64,000 nucleotides of DNA from Trichococcus shcherbakoviae (GTDB lineage: Bacteria; Bacillota; Bacilli; Lactobacillales; Aerococcaceae). The stretch is taken from contig NZ_OY762653.1 in assembly GCF_963666195.1 (NCBI RefSeq), positions 2,592,501 through 2,656,500 on the forward strand, written 5' to 3'. A model generated the notes under the pieces. That model did no database searches, was not told the origin of the DNA, and saw only the letters and a list, made by a program, of their open reading frames with translations. The position numbers were made by a program, and so were the translations under genes. Below, piece after piece: positions 8,912 through 17,781 of this stretch (positions are counted from its first letter, which is position 1; each line of letters begins with the position of its first letter).

Positions 8912-9742
8912 ATGAAAATTGCACTGGTCCATAACCAGACGCCAGAGACTTTATCGGTTGCGGCGAAATTCAAAGAGATGTGCCTCGCTGAAAAGATTGA
9001 GATTGTCACGGACCATCCGGATCTGGTGGTGTCGATCGGGGGAGACGGCACCTTGCTGTCAGCTTTCCATAAGTACGAAGACCAATTGAGCCAAGTGCGT
9101 TTTGTGGGGATCCATACCGGGCACCTGGGCTTTTATACAGATTGGCGGACCTACGAACTGCCGGAGCTTACCGAAAGCCTAAAGCATGATAAAGGGGAAA
9201 GCGTGAGCTATCCCTTGCTCGATGTCCGCGTCAAGTATGCGGATGAAGAGGAAGAAACCCGCTACATCGCTTTGAATGAAGCGAGTCTGAAGAAAATGGA
9301 CGGAACGATGGTTTGCGATATCTACGTGAAGGATGAACTGTTCGAGACATTCCGTGGCGATGGTCTCTGTGTTTCCACACCAACAGGTTCGACGGGGTTC
9401 AGCAAGTCGCTGGGAGGAGCCGTTATCCATCCACGAACGGAAGCCATCCAGCTGACGGAGATGGCCTCGGTGAATAACCGCATCTATCGGACGCTGAGCT
9501 CGCCTATGATCATCGCGAAAGACGAGTGGATCGTGATCTATCCGCACAAGGAAGATCGTTTGATTTTGTCTGTGGATCACTTGACATTCAAGAAAAGAAG
9601 CATCGAAAGACTGGTTTATCGGATTGCCCGAGAGCGTGTACATTTCGCACGTTATCGTCATACGCATTTCTGGGATCGGGTCGAAGATGCATTCATCGGC
9701 GTAAAGAAAAACGATAGGAACGAACGGGCAAAGGAGCAGTGA
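8912..9742 (+). CDS. nadK: NAD kinase
   Basis: Phosphorylates NAD to NADP. The 276-residue protein has the diagnostic GGDGT motif (VVSIGGDGTLLSAF), the NE/D segment (IALNEASLKK) and the substrate loop PTGSTGFSKSLGG. I chose the ATG at 8912 (MKIALVHN) with GAGAGGAGA upstream; the frame extends further 5' but without a better start. The stop overlaps the ribosome-binding region of the next gene (start at 9745), indicating coupling. Operon relQ-nadK-dehydrogenase. Confidence 0.96.
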   Translation: MKIALVHNQTPETLSVAAKFKEMCLAEKIEIVTDHPDLVVSIGGDGTLLSAFHKYEDQLSQVRFVGIHTGHLGFYTDWRTYELPELTESLKHDKGESVSYPLLDVRVKYADEEEETRYIALNEASLKKMDGTMVCDIYVKDELFETFRGDGLCVSTPTGSTGFSKSLGGAVIHPRTEAIQLTEMASVNNRIYRTLSSPMIIAKDEWIVIYPHKEDRLILSVDHLTFKKRSIERLVYRIARERVHFARYRHTHFWDRVEDAFIGVKKNDRNERAKEQ

Positions 9743-9744
9743 AT

Positions 9745-10698
9745 ATGGCGACTAAAAAGTGGCTGCTGAAGACACGTTTGAAGGAACAGCACATCAAAAA
9801 GCTAAAAGAACTCTATCCCGATTACGATATGGTTACCGATGATGCTGAAACAGAAGCGTTCAGTGAAGTCGAGTGGACTGTCGGCTGGAACGACAGATTG
9901 ACCACACTTTTGGAGGAAGGGCATTTGCCTGCATTAAGATGGGTCCAAGCGATTTCGGCCGGCGTGAACAGCCTTCCGTTGGCAACCTTTGAAAGACAGG
10001 GAATCTATTTGACGAATGCGAGCGGCATCCACAGCGAACCGATTGCTGAATACGTCATCGGCGTATTGCTTTCGCATATGCGCGGATTGCGGACTGCGAT
10101 CTTGAATCAGCCGCAACGGAAATGGGAACAGACGACGGAGCTCCAGGAGCTGAAAGGCAAAACGATGATGATTGTCGGAGCGGGCCACATCGGCAATCGC
10201 TTGGGAGAATTGGCTAAAGCCTTCGGAATGAAGGTCATCGCTGTCAATCGCAGCGGCAAGGAGATACCCGGTTTGGATGTGACTGTCAAAATGGATAACA
10301 TTGGCACGGTCATAGACTTTGCAGATGTTGTCGTGGACATTCTCCCCCAAACGGATGAAACCTACCGTGTTTTTGATGATGCTCTTTTTTCACGGATGAA
10401 AAAAGGCGTTCTCTTTGTTAACGTTGGGCGTGGCGTCACGGTGGACAGCGATAGCCTCATCAAGGCTTTGGACAACGGGACAGTGGCCTTTGCGGCGTTG
10501 GATGTGTTCGATGAGGAACCGTTGCCTGCCGGCAGTCCTTTGTGGAATCATGAAAAGATACTGATCACCCCGCATTTTTCGGGTGTGGTTGAGCATTTCC
10601 GCGACAATCTGTTTGAGGTTGTTTCAGAAAATGCAGAGAGTTATAAAAAATACGGCAAACCAAGCCGCAACCTGATTGATTTTGAAAAAAAATACTAA
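9745..10698 (+). CDS. D-isomer-specific 2-hydroxyacid dehydrogenase family protein
   Basis: NAD(P)-dependent Rossmann-fold oxidoreductase that would reduce a 2-keto acid to its D-2-hydroxy acid. The 317-residue protein has the nucleotide motif GAGHIGNRLG (about residues 146-155). The catalytic triad is in place: Arg in VNVGRGV, Glu in DVFDEEPLP and His in ITPHFSG. It resembles the glyoxylate/hydroxypyruvate or phosphoglycerate-type branch, but the substrate cannot be assigned. ATG 9745 has AAAGGAG upstream; a GTG two codons earlier overlaps the nadK stop. In Bacillus the pseudouridine synthase follows nadK directly, so this gene is an insertion in that order. Confidence 0.9.
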   Translation: MATKKWLLKTRLKEQHIKKLKELYPDYDMVTDDAETEAFSEVEWTVGWNDRLTTLLEEGHLPALRWVQAISAGVNSLPLATFERQGIYLTNASGIHSEPIAEYVIGVLLSHMRGLRTAILNQPQRKWEQTTELQELKGKTMMIVGAGHIGNRLGELAKAFGMKVIAVNRSGKEIPGLDVTVKMDNIGTVIDFADVVVDILPQTDETYRVFDDALFSRMKKGVLFVNVGRGVTVDSDSLIKALDNGTVAFAALDVFDEEPLPAGSPLWNHEKILITPHFSGVVEHFRDNLFEVVSENAESYKKYGKPSRNLIDFEKKY

Positions 10699-10708
10699 CA
10701 GTAAAGCA

Positions 10709-10746
10709 GGGCTGCACCAGCGATTCAGATGGTGCAGTCCTTTTTT
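10709..10746 (+). terminator. Terminator of the relQ-nadK-dehydrogenase operon
   Basis: A stem of about 10 bp (GGGCTGCACC / GGTGCAGTCC, one wobble) with a 12-nt loop is followed by T6. Confidence 0.92.
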
Positions 10747-10780
10747 GTTGACATTTTTTTTCGCGATGACGGGGCATGAG

Positions 10781-10809
10781 TTGTGGAATGCCCTTATTTT
10801 GGTTAGAAT
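10781..10809 (+). promoter_or_regulatory. Promoter for the rluD-type gene and mgtE
   Basis: TTGTGG (10781-10786), 17-bp spacer, TAGAAT (10804-10809). The -35 is enclosed by a 6-bp inverted repeat GGGCAT/ATGCCC (10773-10792). The 11 bases TTGTGGAATGC recur exactly in the prfC promoter at 19309. The start codon lies about 148 bases downstream, leaving a long leader. Confidence 0.6.
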
Positions 10810-10814
10810 AGGAA

Positions 10815-10945
10815 TGTATGTTGCCGAGCGGAATCCTGAAGGTTCCAAGACCATGGGGTTTGTTGGGTAACCTGTTCCAAGTTTGAAATAGCTCGGGACA
10901 AACTAAGGCGGCAGGCCCGCACACAGAGATTCGGTATAGAGTAGG
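10815..10945 (+). other. Structured 5' leader of unknown class
   Basis: The transcript leader can fold as a multi-arm structure. A closing stem is TGCCG (10822) with CGGCA (10909); one arm is GGAA-CC around TGAA (10830-10846); a second arm is GTTTGT (10858) with ACAAAC (10898). I do not recognise an M-box, T-box or other known riboswitch, nor 6S, SRP or RNase P signatures. mgtE downstream makes a Mg-responsive element conceivable, but that is only inference. Confidence 0.35.
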
Positions 10946-10956
10946 GGTAGTGTAAA

Positions 10957-11886
10957 GTGATTTTTAGCTGGATATATGAAAAAGAAGAGACGACACTGAT
11001 GAAGACTTTTTTACGTTCAAAGGGCGTATCAAAAAGTCTGTTGGCCACCATCAAATTCGATGGAGGCTGTATCTGGCTGAACGGCAAGGAAAGAACGGTA
11101 TTGGCGACCTTGGGAAAAGGCGATAAAGTGATGATCCGCATACCGGATGAAGGGGAACATGAAACGACTGTCGGAGTGGACATGCCTTTGGACATTTTAT
11201 TTGAGGACGACCACTTTTTGGTTGTGAACAAACCGTTTGGCGCTGCTTCCATCCCATCGAAGGTGCACCCGCGTCTTTCCATGGCGAATCGCGTGAAAGG
11301 CTACTATCAGCGTCAAGGCTACGTGGACCAAGTCATCCATATTGTCACGCGACTGGATCGAGATACGACAGGCGTCATGCTTTTTGCAAGGCATGGGTAC
11401 GCGCATGCTCTGATGGATACGCTATTGCGCAACAAAGAAGTCGACAAAACATACCGTGCGGTTTTATCCGAGACCGTGCTGACGGAAACGCATGGATTCA
11501 TCGATGCCCCTATCGGCAGGACTGAGGATTCGATCATAACGCGAATGGTGCGGGAAGACGGGAAACAAGCGCTGACGGAATACTGGTTGGATAAGTCCTA
11601 TCCGGATGGACAGACTGTCAAAATCAAGTTGCATACGGGCAGGACCCATCAAATTCGCGTGCATTTCACCTCAATCGGTGCGCCTTTACTTGGGGATGAC
11701 CTTTATGGAGGGAAAGCTGACCCAGACATGTTGCGGCAAGCCCTGCATTGCGAGTCATTGGCATTTGTGCATCCGATCAGTGGAGAAGCTTTAAAGATAG
11801 AAGCACCATTGCCTGATGATTTCATCAAATGGGAAAGCAGACAGAGGGATAAGGAGGCTGATATCCATGCTGGAACCACAATATGA
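10957..11886 (+). CDS. RluA/RluD-family pseudouridine synthase
   Basis: Converts uridine to pseudouridine in RNA, by family membership probably in 23S rRNA, though the target is not readable from sequence. The 309-residue protein has an N-terminal S4-like part (KTFLRSKGVSKSLLATI, then a basic strand) and the catalytic segment HIVTRLDRDTTGV with the essential Asp in RLDRDTTG. It ends with the family motif GRTHQIRVHF and GDDLYGG. The GTG start at 10957 has AGGGGT upstream, and the N-terminus FSWIYEKEETTLMKTFL fits the family pattern. It is the yjbO equivalent and its last 20 bases overlap mgtE. Confidence 0.92.
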   Translation: MIFSWIYEKEETTLMKTFLRSKGVSKSLLATIKFDGGCIWLNGKERTVLATLGKGDKVMIRIPDEGEHETTVGVDMPLDILFEDDHFLVVNKPFGAASIPSKVHPRLSMANRVKGYYQRQGYVDQVIHIVTRLDRDTTGVMLFARHGYAHALMDTLLRNKEVDKTYRAVLSETVLTETHGFIDAPIGRTEDSIITRMVREDGKQALTEYWLDKSYPDGQTVKIKLHTGRTHQIRVHFTSIGAPLLGDDLYGGKADPDMLRQALHCESLAFVHPISGEALKIEAPLPDDFIKWESRQRDKEADIHAGTTI

Positions 11887-13237
11887 ATTTGAACTGGACG
11901 AAGCGTTGGCAAAAATCCGCGAATCGTTCCAGGGAGAGAATATCGAAAGATTCCGTTCCGATTTTTTGGACTATCACCTCTATGATCAGGCCCAGATTTA
12001 TCTGGCGTTGTCCCCTGAAGAACGCATAACGGTGTACAATTATCTCTCCGCGAACGAAATGGCGGACATGTTCGAAATCATCGAAGAAGATGTGGAATCG
12101 ATTGAAGAGTATCTTTTGGAAATGAACAATCAATACGCGGCCGATATGTTGGCAAACATGTATGCCGATAATGCAGTGGACATGCTGAAGCAACTGAAGG
12201 ATGAACGGATTTGGCTTTATCTGCGCTTGATGCCTACAGAGGCGGCGAAAGAGATCCGTGCCTTATTGAGTTATGAGGATGAGACTGCCGGGGCCATCAT
12301 GACGCCGGAATTTGTCTCTATCGTAGCCAACCAGACGGTCCGATCCGCGATGGCTATCCTTAAAAGTAAAGCGCCTGACGCGGAAACGATCTACTATATC
12401 TACGTCGTCAATGTGGATAATGTGCTGGTCGGGGTCATTTCCTTGAGGGATCTGATCGTGAATGATGAAGATATGATGATCAGCGATATCATGAGTGAAC
12501 GGATCGTATCGGTGAATGTAAAAGAAGGGCAAGAAGATGTTGCCCATAAAATCAGGGACTATGACTTCCTGGCTGTGCCGGTAGTCGACGAAAACAATGT
12601 ATTGCTGGGTATCATCACCGTCGATGACATCATCGACGTCATCGACGAGGAAGCCGTCAGCGACTTCTCCGGATTGGCCGGGGTCGACGTTGAGGAGCAA
12701 TCAGAAAACCCTTTTGTGGCAGCATCCAAACGTTTGCCGTGGTTAATTACGCTATTATTCTTGGGTATGGGTACTTCCACTTTGATCAGTCAGTATGAGG
12801 GGTTGATTTCGGATGCATCGATTCTTTCCGTATTTGTCACCTTGATCACCGGGACATCCGGTAATGCGGGGACACAATCACTTGCCGTCGCAGTCCGGAA
12901 AATCGGCATGCAGGATGATGAGGAGAAAAATTTATTCCGTACAATTTTATCCGAGTTGGCGACCGGTTTGATCTCCGGGTTGGTTACTGGTATAACGATT
13001 GCGCTTGTCATCGGTGTTTGGAAACAGAACTTCATTTTGGGTGGGATCATCGGTATTTCCATGTTGGTTGCCATCACGGTGGCGAATCTGGCCGGTAGCT
13101 TGATTCCGGTATTGATGGATCGCCTTGGCTTTGATCCTGCCGTCGCAAGCGGTCCGTTCATCTCGACATTCAGCGATTTGACTTCAGTTTTGATCTATTT
13201 CAACATCGCAAAACATTTTATCACCACACTCATGTAG
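11867..13237 (+). CDS. mgtE: Magnesium transporter MgtE
   Basis: Mg2+ channel gated by intracellular Mg2+. The 456-residue protein has the usual order: an acidic N domain with helical repeats (about residues 10-125), DETAGAIMTPEF leading into two CBS domains (about 135-260), a plug helix, and five membrane segments from about residue 285. The pore signature GTSGNAGTQSLAVAVR is intact. ATG 11867 has AAGGAGG nine bases upstream and lies inside the end of the pseudouridine synthase gene, so translation is coupled. A strong terminator follows. Confidence 0.95.
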   Translation: MLEPQYEFELDEALAKIRESFQGENIERFRSDFLDYHLYDQAQIYLALSPEERITVYNYLSANEMADMFEIIEEDVESIEEYLLEMNNQYAADMLANMYADNAVDMLKQLKDERIWLYLRLMPTEAAKEIRALLSYEDETAGAIMTPEFVSIVANQTVRSAMAILKSKAPDAETIYYIYVVNVDNVLVGVISLRDLIVNDEDMMISDIMSERIVSVNVKEGQEDVAHKIRDYDFLAVPVVDENNVLLGIITVDDIIDVIDEEAVSDFSGLAGVDVEEQSENPFVAASKRLPWLITLLFLGMGTSTLISQYEGLISDASILSVFVTLITGTSGNAGTQSLAVAVRKIGMQDDEEKNLFRTILSELATGLISGLVTGITIALVIGVWKQNFILGGIIGISMLVAITVANLAGSLIPVLMDRLGFDPAVASGPFISTFSDLTSVLIYFNIAKHFITTLM

Positions 13238-13241
13238 GTGC

Positions 13242-13298
13242 AAAAAAACAGGCAATGGAAAAGCATCCGCTTTGGCTGTGTCCATTGCCTGTTTTTTT
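13242..13298. terminator. Bidirectional terminator, mgtE / GNAT gene
   Basis: A perfect 18-nt arm pair built on CAGGCAATGGA / TCCATTGCCTG, flanked by A7 and T7, so it can act on both convergent transcripts. Confidence 0.95.
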
Positions 13299-13307
13299 GG
13301 CTCAGTG

Positions 13308-13742
13308 CTATAGTATTTTATCCATATCATGGTGCTGGATGCCGGCTTCTTCGTATTCTTCGCCGCAGATTTTGTAGCCGACTTTTTCGTAAAAACCGAT
13401 GGCGTGGTTTTGTGCTCCGAGGAACAGGCGCTTGCCGCCGATTTCGCGGACGTGCCTTTCGATTTCCTTCATCAGGATGCTGCCGTATTTCTTTTCCCTT
13501 ACGGCTTTGCGGATGGCGACGCGCTGCACCTTGTATTTTCCGTTTTCCATCGGATAAATGCGGGCAGTGGCAACCGGAATGAATTCTTCATATCCGACGA
13601 GGTGCAAGGTTTTATCTTCCAAATCGTCGATTTCTATGGAGACCGGCACCTGCTGCTCCTCCACGAATACTTCTTTACGGATGTCCAAGGCATCCCTGTA
13701 GGTTTTGGATTTTAAGTCTTGTGTCCATTCAAAATGCAACAA
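13308..13742 (-). CDS. GNAT family N-acetyltransferase
   Basis: Acetyl-CoA-dependent acetyltransferase fold; substrate unknown. The core runs from HFEWTQDLKSKTYRDALDIRKEVFVEEQ through the acetyl-CoA loop region (VQRVAIRKAVREKKYGSILM) to FYEKVGYKICGEEYEEAGIQHHDM, typical of the ElaA/YjcF-like branch. I propose a TTG start at 13742 (MLHFEWTQDL, 144 residues) because AGCGAGGA lies seven bases upstream. An in-frame ATG at 13844 has no ribosome-binding site and would add 34 residues of low-complexity sequence. It diverges from the M42 peptidase gene. Confidence 0.82.
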   Translation of the reverse strand: MLHFEWTQDLKSKTYRDALDIRKEVFVEEQQVPVSIEIDDLEDKTLHLVGYEEFIPVATARIYPMENGKYKVQRVAIRKAVREKKYGSILMKEIERHVREIGGKRLFLGAQNHAIGFYEKVGYKICGEEYEEAGIQHHDMDKIL

Positions 13743-13848
13743 TGCGTATTCCTCGCTTCCAAAATTTGTTGGGTTCGCTGGAACCTCTTTTCTTATTTTA
13801 CCTGAATCGGCATTTTTTGTCTGAATTAATTGTTTTTGCCTCATTTTG

Positions 13849-13876
13849 TTGGGTTCTTTTGCTATACTTATATAAT
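13849..13876 (+). promoter_or_regulatory. Promoter of the M42 peptidase gene
   Basis: TATAAT at 13871-13876 with a weak -35 (TTGGGT, 16-bp spacer). The start codon is only 23 bases past the -10, so the leader is little more than the Shine-Dalgarno AAGAGGAGG. Confidence 0.55.
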
Positions 13877-13898
13877 CAGCAAGAGGAGGAAATAATTT

Positions 13899-14975
13899 AT
13901 GCCAGACATAATTGAAACGATCCAACAATTGACAAACATCCCATCGCCGACTGGGTATACCGCGGAAATCATCGATTTTTTGGATGAAAACCTGAAACGG
14001 AAGGGGTACCAACCTGAAAGGAATCATAAGGGCAGTCTGATGGTGACGGTTAAAGGCGCTGAAGATCAAAGCAGACGATTCGTGACAGCGCATATCGATA
14101 CGCTGGGAGCGATGGTGCGCGCAATCAAACCGGACGGAAGACTGAAAATCGACCTGATCGGCGGCTTTACCTACCATTCCATAGATGGGGAATATTGTAC
14201 GGTCCATAGTGCGGCTACAGGGAAAGATTGGACGGGAACAATACTGTTGCACCAAACGAGCGTCCATGTCTATAAGGATGCACGTACGGCTGAGCGAAAC
14301 CAGGACAATATGGAGATCCGGCTGGATGCAGAAGTGCACACCGCCAAAGATGTCTCTGCGCTTGGCATCAGAGTAGGGGATTTCATAAGCTTTGCGCCTC
14401 GGACAGAAATTACCCCGTCCGGTTACATCAAATCAAGGCATCTGGACGATAAAGCCAGCGCGGCTATCCTGCTGCAGTTCCTGCACCGCATCGCGGACGA
14501 AAAATTGACACTGCCTTACACGACTTGTTTCTTCTTTTCGAACAATGAGGAAATCGGCTACGGGGGCAACTCGAATATGCCGCCGCACACGGTGGAATAT
14601 TTGGCCGTCGATATGGGCGCGATGGGCGACGACCAGCAGACTGACGAATACACCGTGTCCATCTGCGTGAAAGATGGATCGGGTCCTTATCACTTCGGAC
14701 TTCGGCAGCAGTTGGTCGGATTATGCGAATCACAGGAGATTCCTTATAAGCTGGATATCTATCCGTTTTACGGCAGTGATGCTTCCGCAGCCATGAAAGC
14801 GGGTTGGGACGTCCGCCACGCGTTGATCGGACCGGGGATCGATGCAAGCCATGCTTATGAACGTACCCATCGGAAGTCCTTGGAAGCCTGCTCCAAACTG
14901 TTGGAAGCGTACCTGTCCGCCCTGATGATCGGCAAACTGCCTGAGAAACAAGGGGATATTGAATGGAACAATTAA
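13899..14975 (+). CDS. M42 family metallopeptidase
   Basis: Dinuclear zinc aminopeptidase of the PepA/YsdC/FrvX type, cytosolic. The 358-residue protein shows the metal ligands and catalytic acids in order: His in TAHIDTLG, Asp in RHLDDKAS, the Glu pair in NNEEIGYGG, Asp in AVDMGAMG, and the C-terminal His in SHAYERTH. The start has AAGAGGAGG. It overlaps the next gene by 13 bp, so the two are co-transcribed. Substrate preference is not evident. Confidence 0.92.
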   Translation: MPDIIETIQQLTNIPSPTGYTAEIIDFLDENLKRKGYQPERNHKGSLMVTVKGAEDQSRRFVTAHIDTLGAMVRAIKPDGRLKIDLIGGFTYHSIDGEYCTVHSAATGKDWTGTILLHQTSVHVYKDARTAERNQDNMEIRLDAEVHTAKDVSALGIRVGDFISFAPRTEITPSGYIKSRHLDDKASAAILLQFLHRIADEKLTLPYTTCFFFSNNEEIGYGGNSNMPPHTVEYLAVDMGAMGDDQQTDEYTVSICVKDGSGPYHFGLRQQLVGLCESQEIPYKLDIYPFYGSDASAAMKAGWDVRHALIGPGIDASHAYERTHRKSLEACSKLLEAYLSALMIGKLPEKQGDIEWNN

Positions 14976-16066
14976 GGAAAACGAATCTGCTTTACTGGAG
15001 TGTTTGGCTTTTAGTGATGGCGTGCCTGATATGGGTGTCAACCAAAATCGACTTTATTTTTTATCCGATCGGCACCTTCATCTCGACGATCTTCACGCCG
15101 GTGCTTGTGGCGGGGTTTCTGTATTATATTTTCACTCCGTTCATCGAAATGCTCGAGAACAGGCTGAACATCAAACGGCCGATAGGCATCCTCATTGTCA
15201 TGGTTCTGCTGATCGGCATCGTCATCTTCTCTTTTTTGGGGCTTATTCCGAATCTCGTAAGCCAAATCGGAGAACTGTTGACTAATTTGCCTAGCGTGGT
15301 CCGTTCCTTGAATAAACTCTATCAACAAGTGATTGAACAGGAATGGGTTCAGCGACTGGATATCCCAACCCAATTGTCTCAGTTGAGCGGAAATGTCCAA
15401 AGCAGCATCAGCGCCTTCCTGAACGGCTTGACGGGCAGCATCGGTTCCGTGCTCTCAGCTGTAGCCAACATCGCGTTGCTTGTCATCATCATTCCATTGA
15501 TTTTTTTCTACATGCTGAAGGATGGACATAAGTTTCCTGAAGCGGTCGCTCAATTGCTGCCGCATGAATATTCCTCCGATGTACTAGCGTTGTTCAAGGA
15601 AATCAATAAAACCATCGCCAAATACATCAGCGGGCAGGCACTTGTATGTCTGTTCGTCGGGACATTCACCTTTATCGGGTATCTGCTGATCGGACTTCCG
15701 TACGCCTTCCTGCTGGGGGTCACGGCAGCCATCACGAACATCATTCCATACCTGGGGCCATACATCGGCTTGATTCCGGCAGCGATAATCGGATTGACAG
15801 TCTCCCCGACAAAAGCGCTGTTGGTCTGTGTCGTTGTGTTGGTGGTACAGCAAGTTGAATCGAACATCATTTCACCGAACGTCTTGGGGAAAACGTTGGA
15901 TATGCATCCGCTGACGATTCTGTTTCTGCTGTTGGCTGTAGGCAAAATATCCGGCGTTCTGGGAATGATATTGGCGATTCCCGCGTATGCAGTCGTGAAA
16001 ACCATCGTCCAATATGTCCACCGTTACGTCAAAAACAGAAAGAAAAAAGTGTTATATAAAGAATAA
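14963..16066 (+). CDS. AI-2E family transporter (YueF/PerM type)
   Basis: Integral membrane permease of the DUF20/AI-2E family. The 367-residue protein has about seven or eight hydrophobic segments: two near the N-terminus (YWSVWLLVMACLIWV; VLVAGFLYYIF), one around residues 73-92, and a large hydrophobic second half. A soluble helical stretch lies at about 95-150. The family includes exporters of autoinducer-2 but also Na+/H+ antiporter-like members, so the substrate is open. ATG 14963 has AAGGGG upstream and sits inside the M42 gene. Confidence 0.88.
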   Translation: MEQLRKTNLLYWSVWLLVMACLIWVSTKIDFIFYPIGTFISTIFTPVLVAGFLYYIFTPFIEMLENRLNIKRPIGILIVMVLLIGIVIFSFLGLIPNLVSQIGELLTNLPSVVRSLNKLYQQVIEQEWVQRLDIPTQLSQLSGNVQSSISAFLNGLTGSIGSVLSAVANIALLVIIIPLIFFYMLKDGHKFPEAVAQLLPHEYSSDVLALFKEINKTIAKYISGQALVCLFVGTFTFIGYLLIGLPYAFLLGVTAAITNIIPYLGPYIGLIPAAIIGLTVSPTKALLVCVVVLVVQQVESNIISPNVLGKTLDMHPLTILFLLLAVGKISGVLGMILAIPAYAVVKTIVQYVHRYVKNRKKKVLYKE

Positions 16067-16079
16067 TAAAAATTAATGT

Positions 16080-16128
16080 GGATTCCAAGGGTTATTGATT
16101 GCTTTTTACCTTTGGAATCCTTTATTAT
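16080..16128 (+). terminator. Terminator after the AI-2E family gene
   Basis: A 12-bp stem (GGATTCCAAGGG / CCTTTGGAATCC) is followed by TTTATTAT. Confidence 0.8.
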
Positions 16129-16246
16129 GTAAAAAGTGTTAAGGGCATAACGAGTCAATTTGTGCAGTTTTTATTATGAATTATGAGAACGGCGGCAATT
16201 GGTTTGTGCAAAATATATTAATACGGAAATTTTAGGAGGAAGTACA

Positions 16247-17605
16247 ATGAAAGTAATCGTAGTGGGATGTACACATGCCGGAACGTCAGCAGTGAAGACA
16301 ATTTTGAAGGAGAATCCAGGTACTGAATTAACAGTATACGAAAGAAACGACAACGTTTCATTCTTGTCATGCGGGATTGCGCTCTACGTCGGCGGTGTCG
16401 TGAAAGATCCACAAGGATTATTCTACTCTAACCCTGAGGAGCTTGCTTCACTAGGCGCAAACGTAAACATGCAACATGATGTAACAAACATTGATACAGC
16501 AGCTAAAACTGTTTCTGTGAAAAACTTAGTTACCGGCGAAGAATTTCAAGACACATATGACAAGTTAGTTTTAACGATCGGCTCATGGCCAATCATCCCG
16601 CCAATCGAAGGAATCCAGAGCAAAAATGTTTTGCTTTGCAAAAACTATAACCAAGCAAAAGAAATCATCGCACGCAAAGACGATAAAAAGAAAATCGTCG
16701 TTGTCGGCGGCGGCTACATCGGTATCGAGTTAGTTGAAGCTTTTGCTAACGACGGTAAAGAAGTGACGTTGGTCGATGGTTTGGATCGCATTTTAAATAA
16801 ATATTTGGATTCTGAATTTACGGACATCCTTGAAGATGACTTGCGCGCACATGGCGTAAAAGTACAATTGAATGAAATGGTTAAAGGCTTCAAAGATAAC
16901 GAAGCTGGAGACATCACAACTGTTGTAACGACAGGCGGAGAATACGAAGCTGAAATGGTCATCTTATGCGTAGGCTTCAGACCGAACACTGACCTTGTCA
17001 AAGGCCAAGTGGACATGATGAAGAACGGTGCCATCATCGTGAATGACTACATGCAAACAAGCTTGCCTGACGTTTATGCAGCAGGCGACAGCTGTGCGGT
17101 AAACTACAATCCGAACGGCGGACATGCATATATTCCATTGGCAACAAACGCTGTGCGCATGGGATTGTTGGTTGGTAAAAATATCAACGGACCTAAAATG
17201 AAATACCGCGGAACCCAATCCACTTCCGGATTGTACCTGAATGGCTTCACTATCGGTTCTACCGGTGTGAACGATGCAAGTGCTGAAGCTTTCGGACTTG
17301 AAACACGCTCCGTAGTTCTGGAAGACTTCTACCGTCCGGAATTCATGCCATCAAATGAAAAAGTGTTGATGAAACTTGTCTACGAAGTAGGTACGAACCG
17401 CATCGTCGGCGGACAGTTGATGTCCAAGTACGACATCACACAATCAGCCAATACCTTATCATTGGCTATCCAAAACAAAATGACGATTGAAGATTTGGCT
17501 CTTGTGGACTTCTTCTTCCAACCTCATTTTGACCGTCCTTGGAACTACTTGAACTTGTTGGCTCAAAAAGCATTGGAACAAGAAGCAGAATTAGCTGCTA
17601 AATAA
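16247..17605 (+). CDS. nox: NADH oxidase (CoA-disulfide reductase family)
   Basis: FAD-dependent oxidoreductase of the Nox/Npx group. The 452-residue protein has an N-terminal FAD motif (VVGCTHAG), the single redox cysteine Cys42 in SFLSCGIALYVGG, the NAD-binding motif VVVGGGYIGIE, and the second FAD motif YAAGDSCA. The C-terminal dimerisation domain is present (LVDFFFQPHFDRPWNYLNLLAQKAL). Length and Cys42 context favour the water-forming enzyme that removes O2 and regenerates NAD+, but NADH peroxidase cannot be excluded without comparison. ATG 16247 has TTTAGGAGGAAG upstream; 16 further in-frame upstream codons are not credible. Monocistronic; I saw no complete Rex site. Confidence 0.92.
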   Translation: MKVIVVGCTHAGTSAVKTILKENPGTELTVYERNDNVSFLSCGIALYVGGVVKDPQGLFYSNPEELASLGANVNMQHDVTNIDTAAKTVSVKNLVTGEEFQDTYDKLVLTIGSWPIIPPIEGIQSKNVLLCKNYNQAKEIIARKDDKKKIVVVGGGYIGIELVEAFANDGKEVTLVDGLDRILNKYLDSEFTDILEDDLRAHGVKVQLNEMVKGFKDNEAGDITTVVTTGGEYEAEMVILCVGFRPNTDLVKGQVDMMKNGAIIVNDYMQTSLPDVYAAGDSCAVNYNPNGGHAYIPLATNAVRMGLLVGKNINGPKMKYRGTQSTSGLYLNGFTIGSTGVNDASAEAFGLETRSVVLEDFYRPEFMPSNEKVLMKLVYEVGTNRIVGGQLMSKYDITQSANTLSLAIQNKMTIEDLALVDFFFQPHFDRPWNYLNLLAQKALEQEAELAAK

Positions 17606-17623
17606 TTCAATTCCTTAAATTTG

Positions 17624-17669
17624 GAACCCCTCCGTTAATCGCTCAGGTGATTAACGGAGGGGTTCTTTA
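17624..17669 (+). terminator. Terminator of nox
   Basis: A perfect 17-bp stem (GAACCCCTCCGTTAATC with its complement) around an 8-nt loop, followed by TTTAT. Confidence 0.92.
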
Positions 17670-17699
17670 TGGGATGGACGGTGTTTCCGGATAAAACAC

Positions 17700-17728
17700 T
17701 TGTTTTTTTTGCCGGGTCATTAGATAAT
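17700..17728 (+). promoter_or_regulatory. Promoter of the CNNM/CorC gene
   Basis: TTGTTT (17700-17705), 17-bp spacer, GATAAT (17723-17728), about 53 bases before the start codon. Confidence 0.6.
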
Positions 17729-17781
17729 GAAAGGTAACAATGAACTTTCAAAGAGATATTAAAACGAAGGAGAAACAATCT

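Noticed and set aside
10815-10945. M-box, 6S, SRP or RNase P RNA before the pseudouridine synthase gene
   Set aside because: None of the signature sequences I know for these RNAs is present, so I only describe it as a structured leader.
13743-14339. N-terminal extension of the GNAT gene running under the M42 peptidase
   Set aside because: The extension is antisense to the M42 metallopeptidase coding region and lacks a ribosome-binding site; the acetyltransferase fold starts near 13742.
16375-16390. Match to the repeat centre (GCGCTCTACG) inside nox
   Set aside because: It falls in the conserved Cys42 region of NADH oxidase (codons for GIALYVGG) and is not flanked by other repeat blocks, so it is coincidence.
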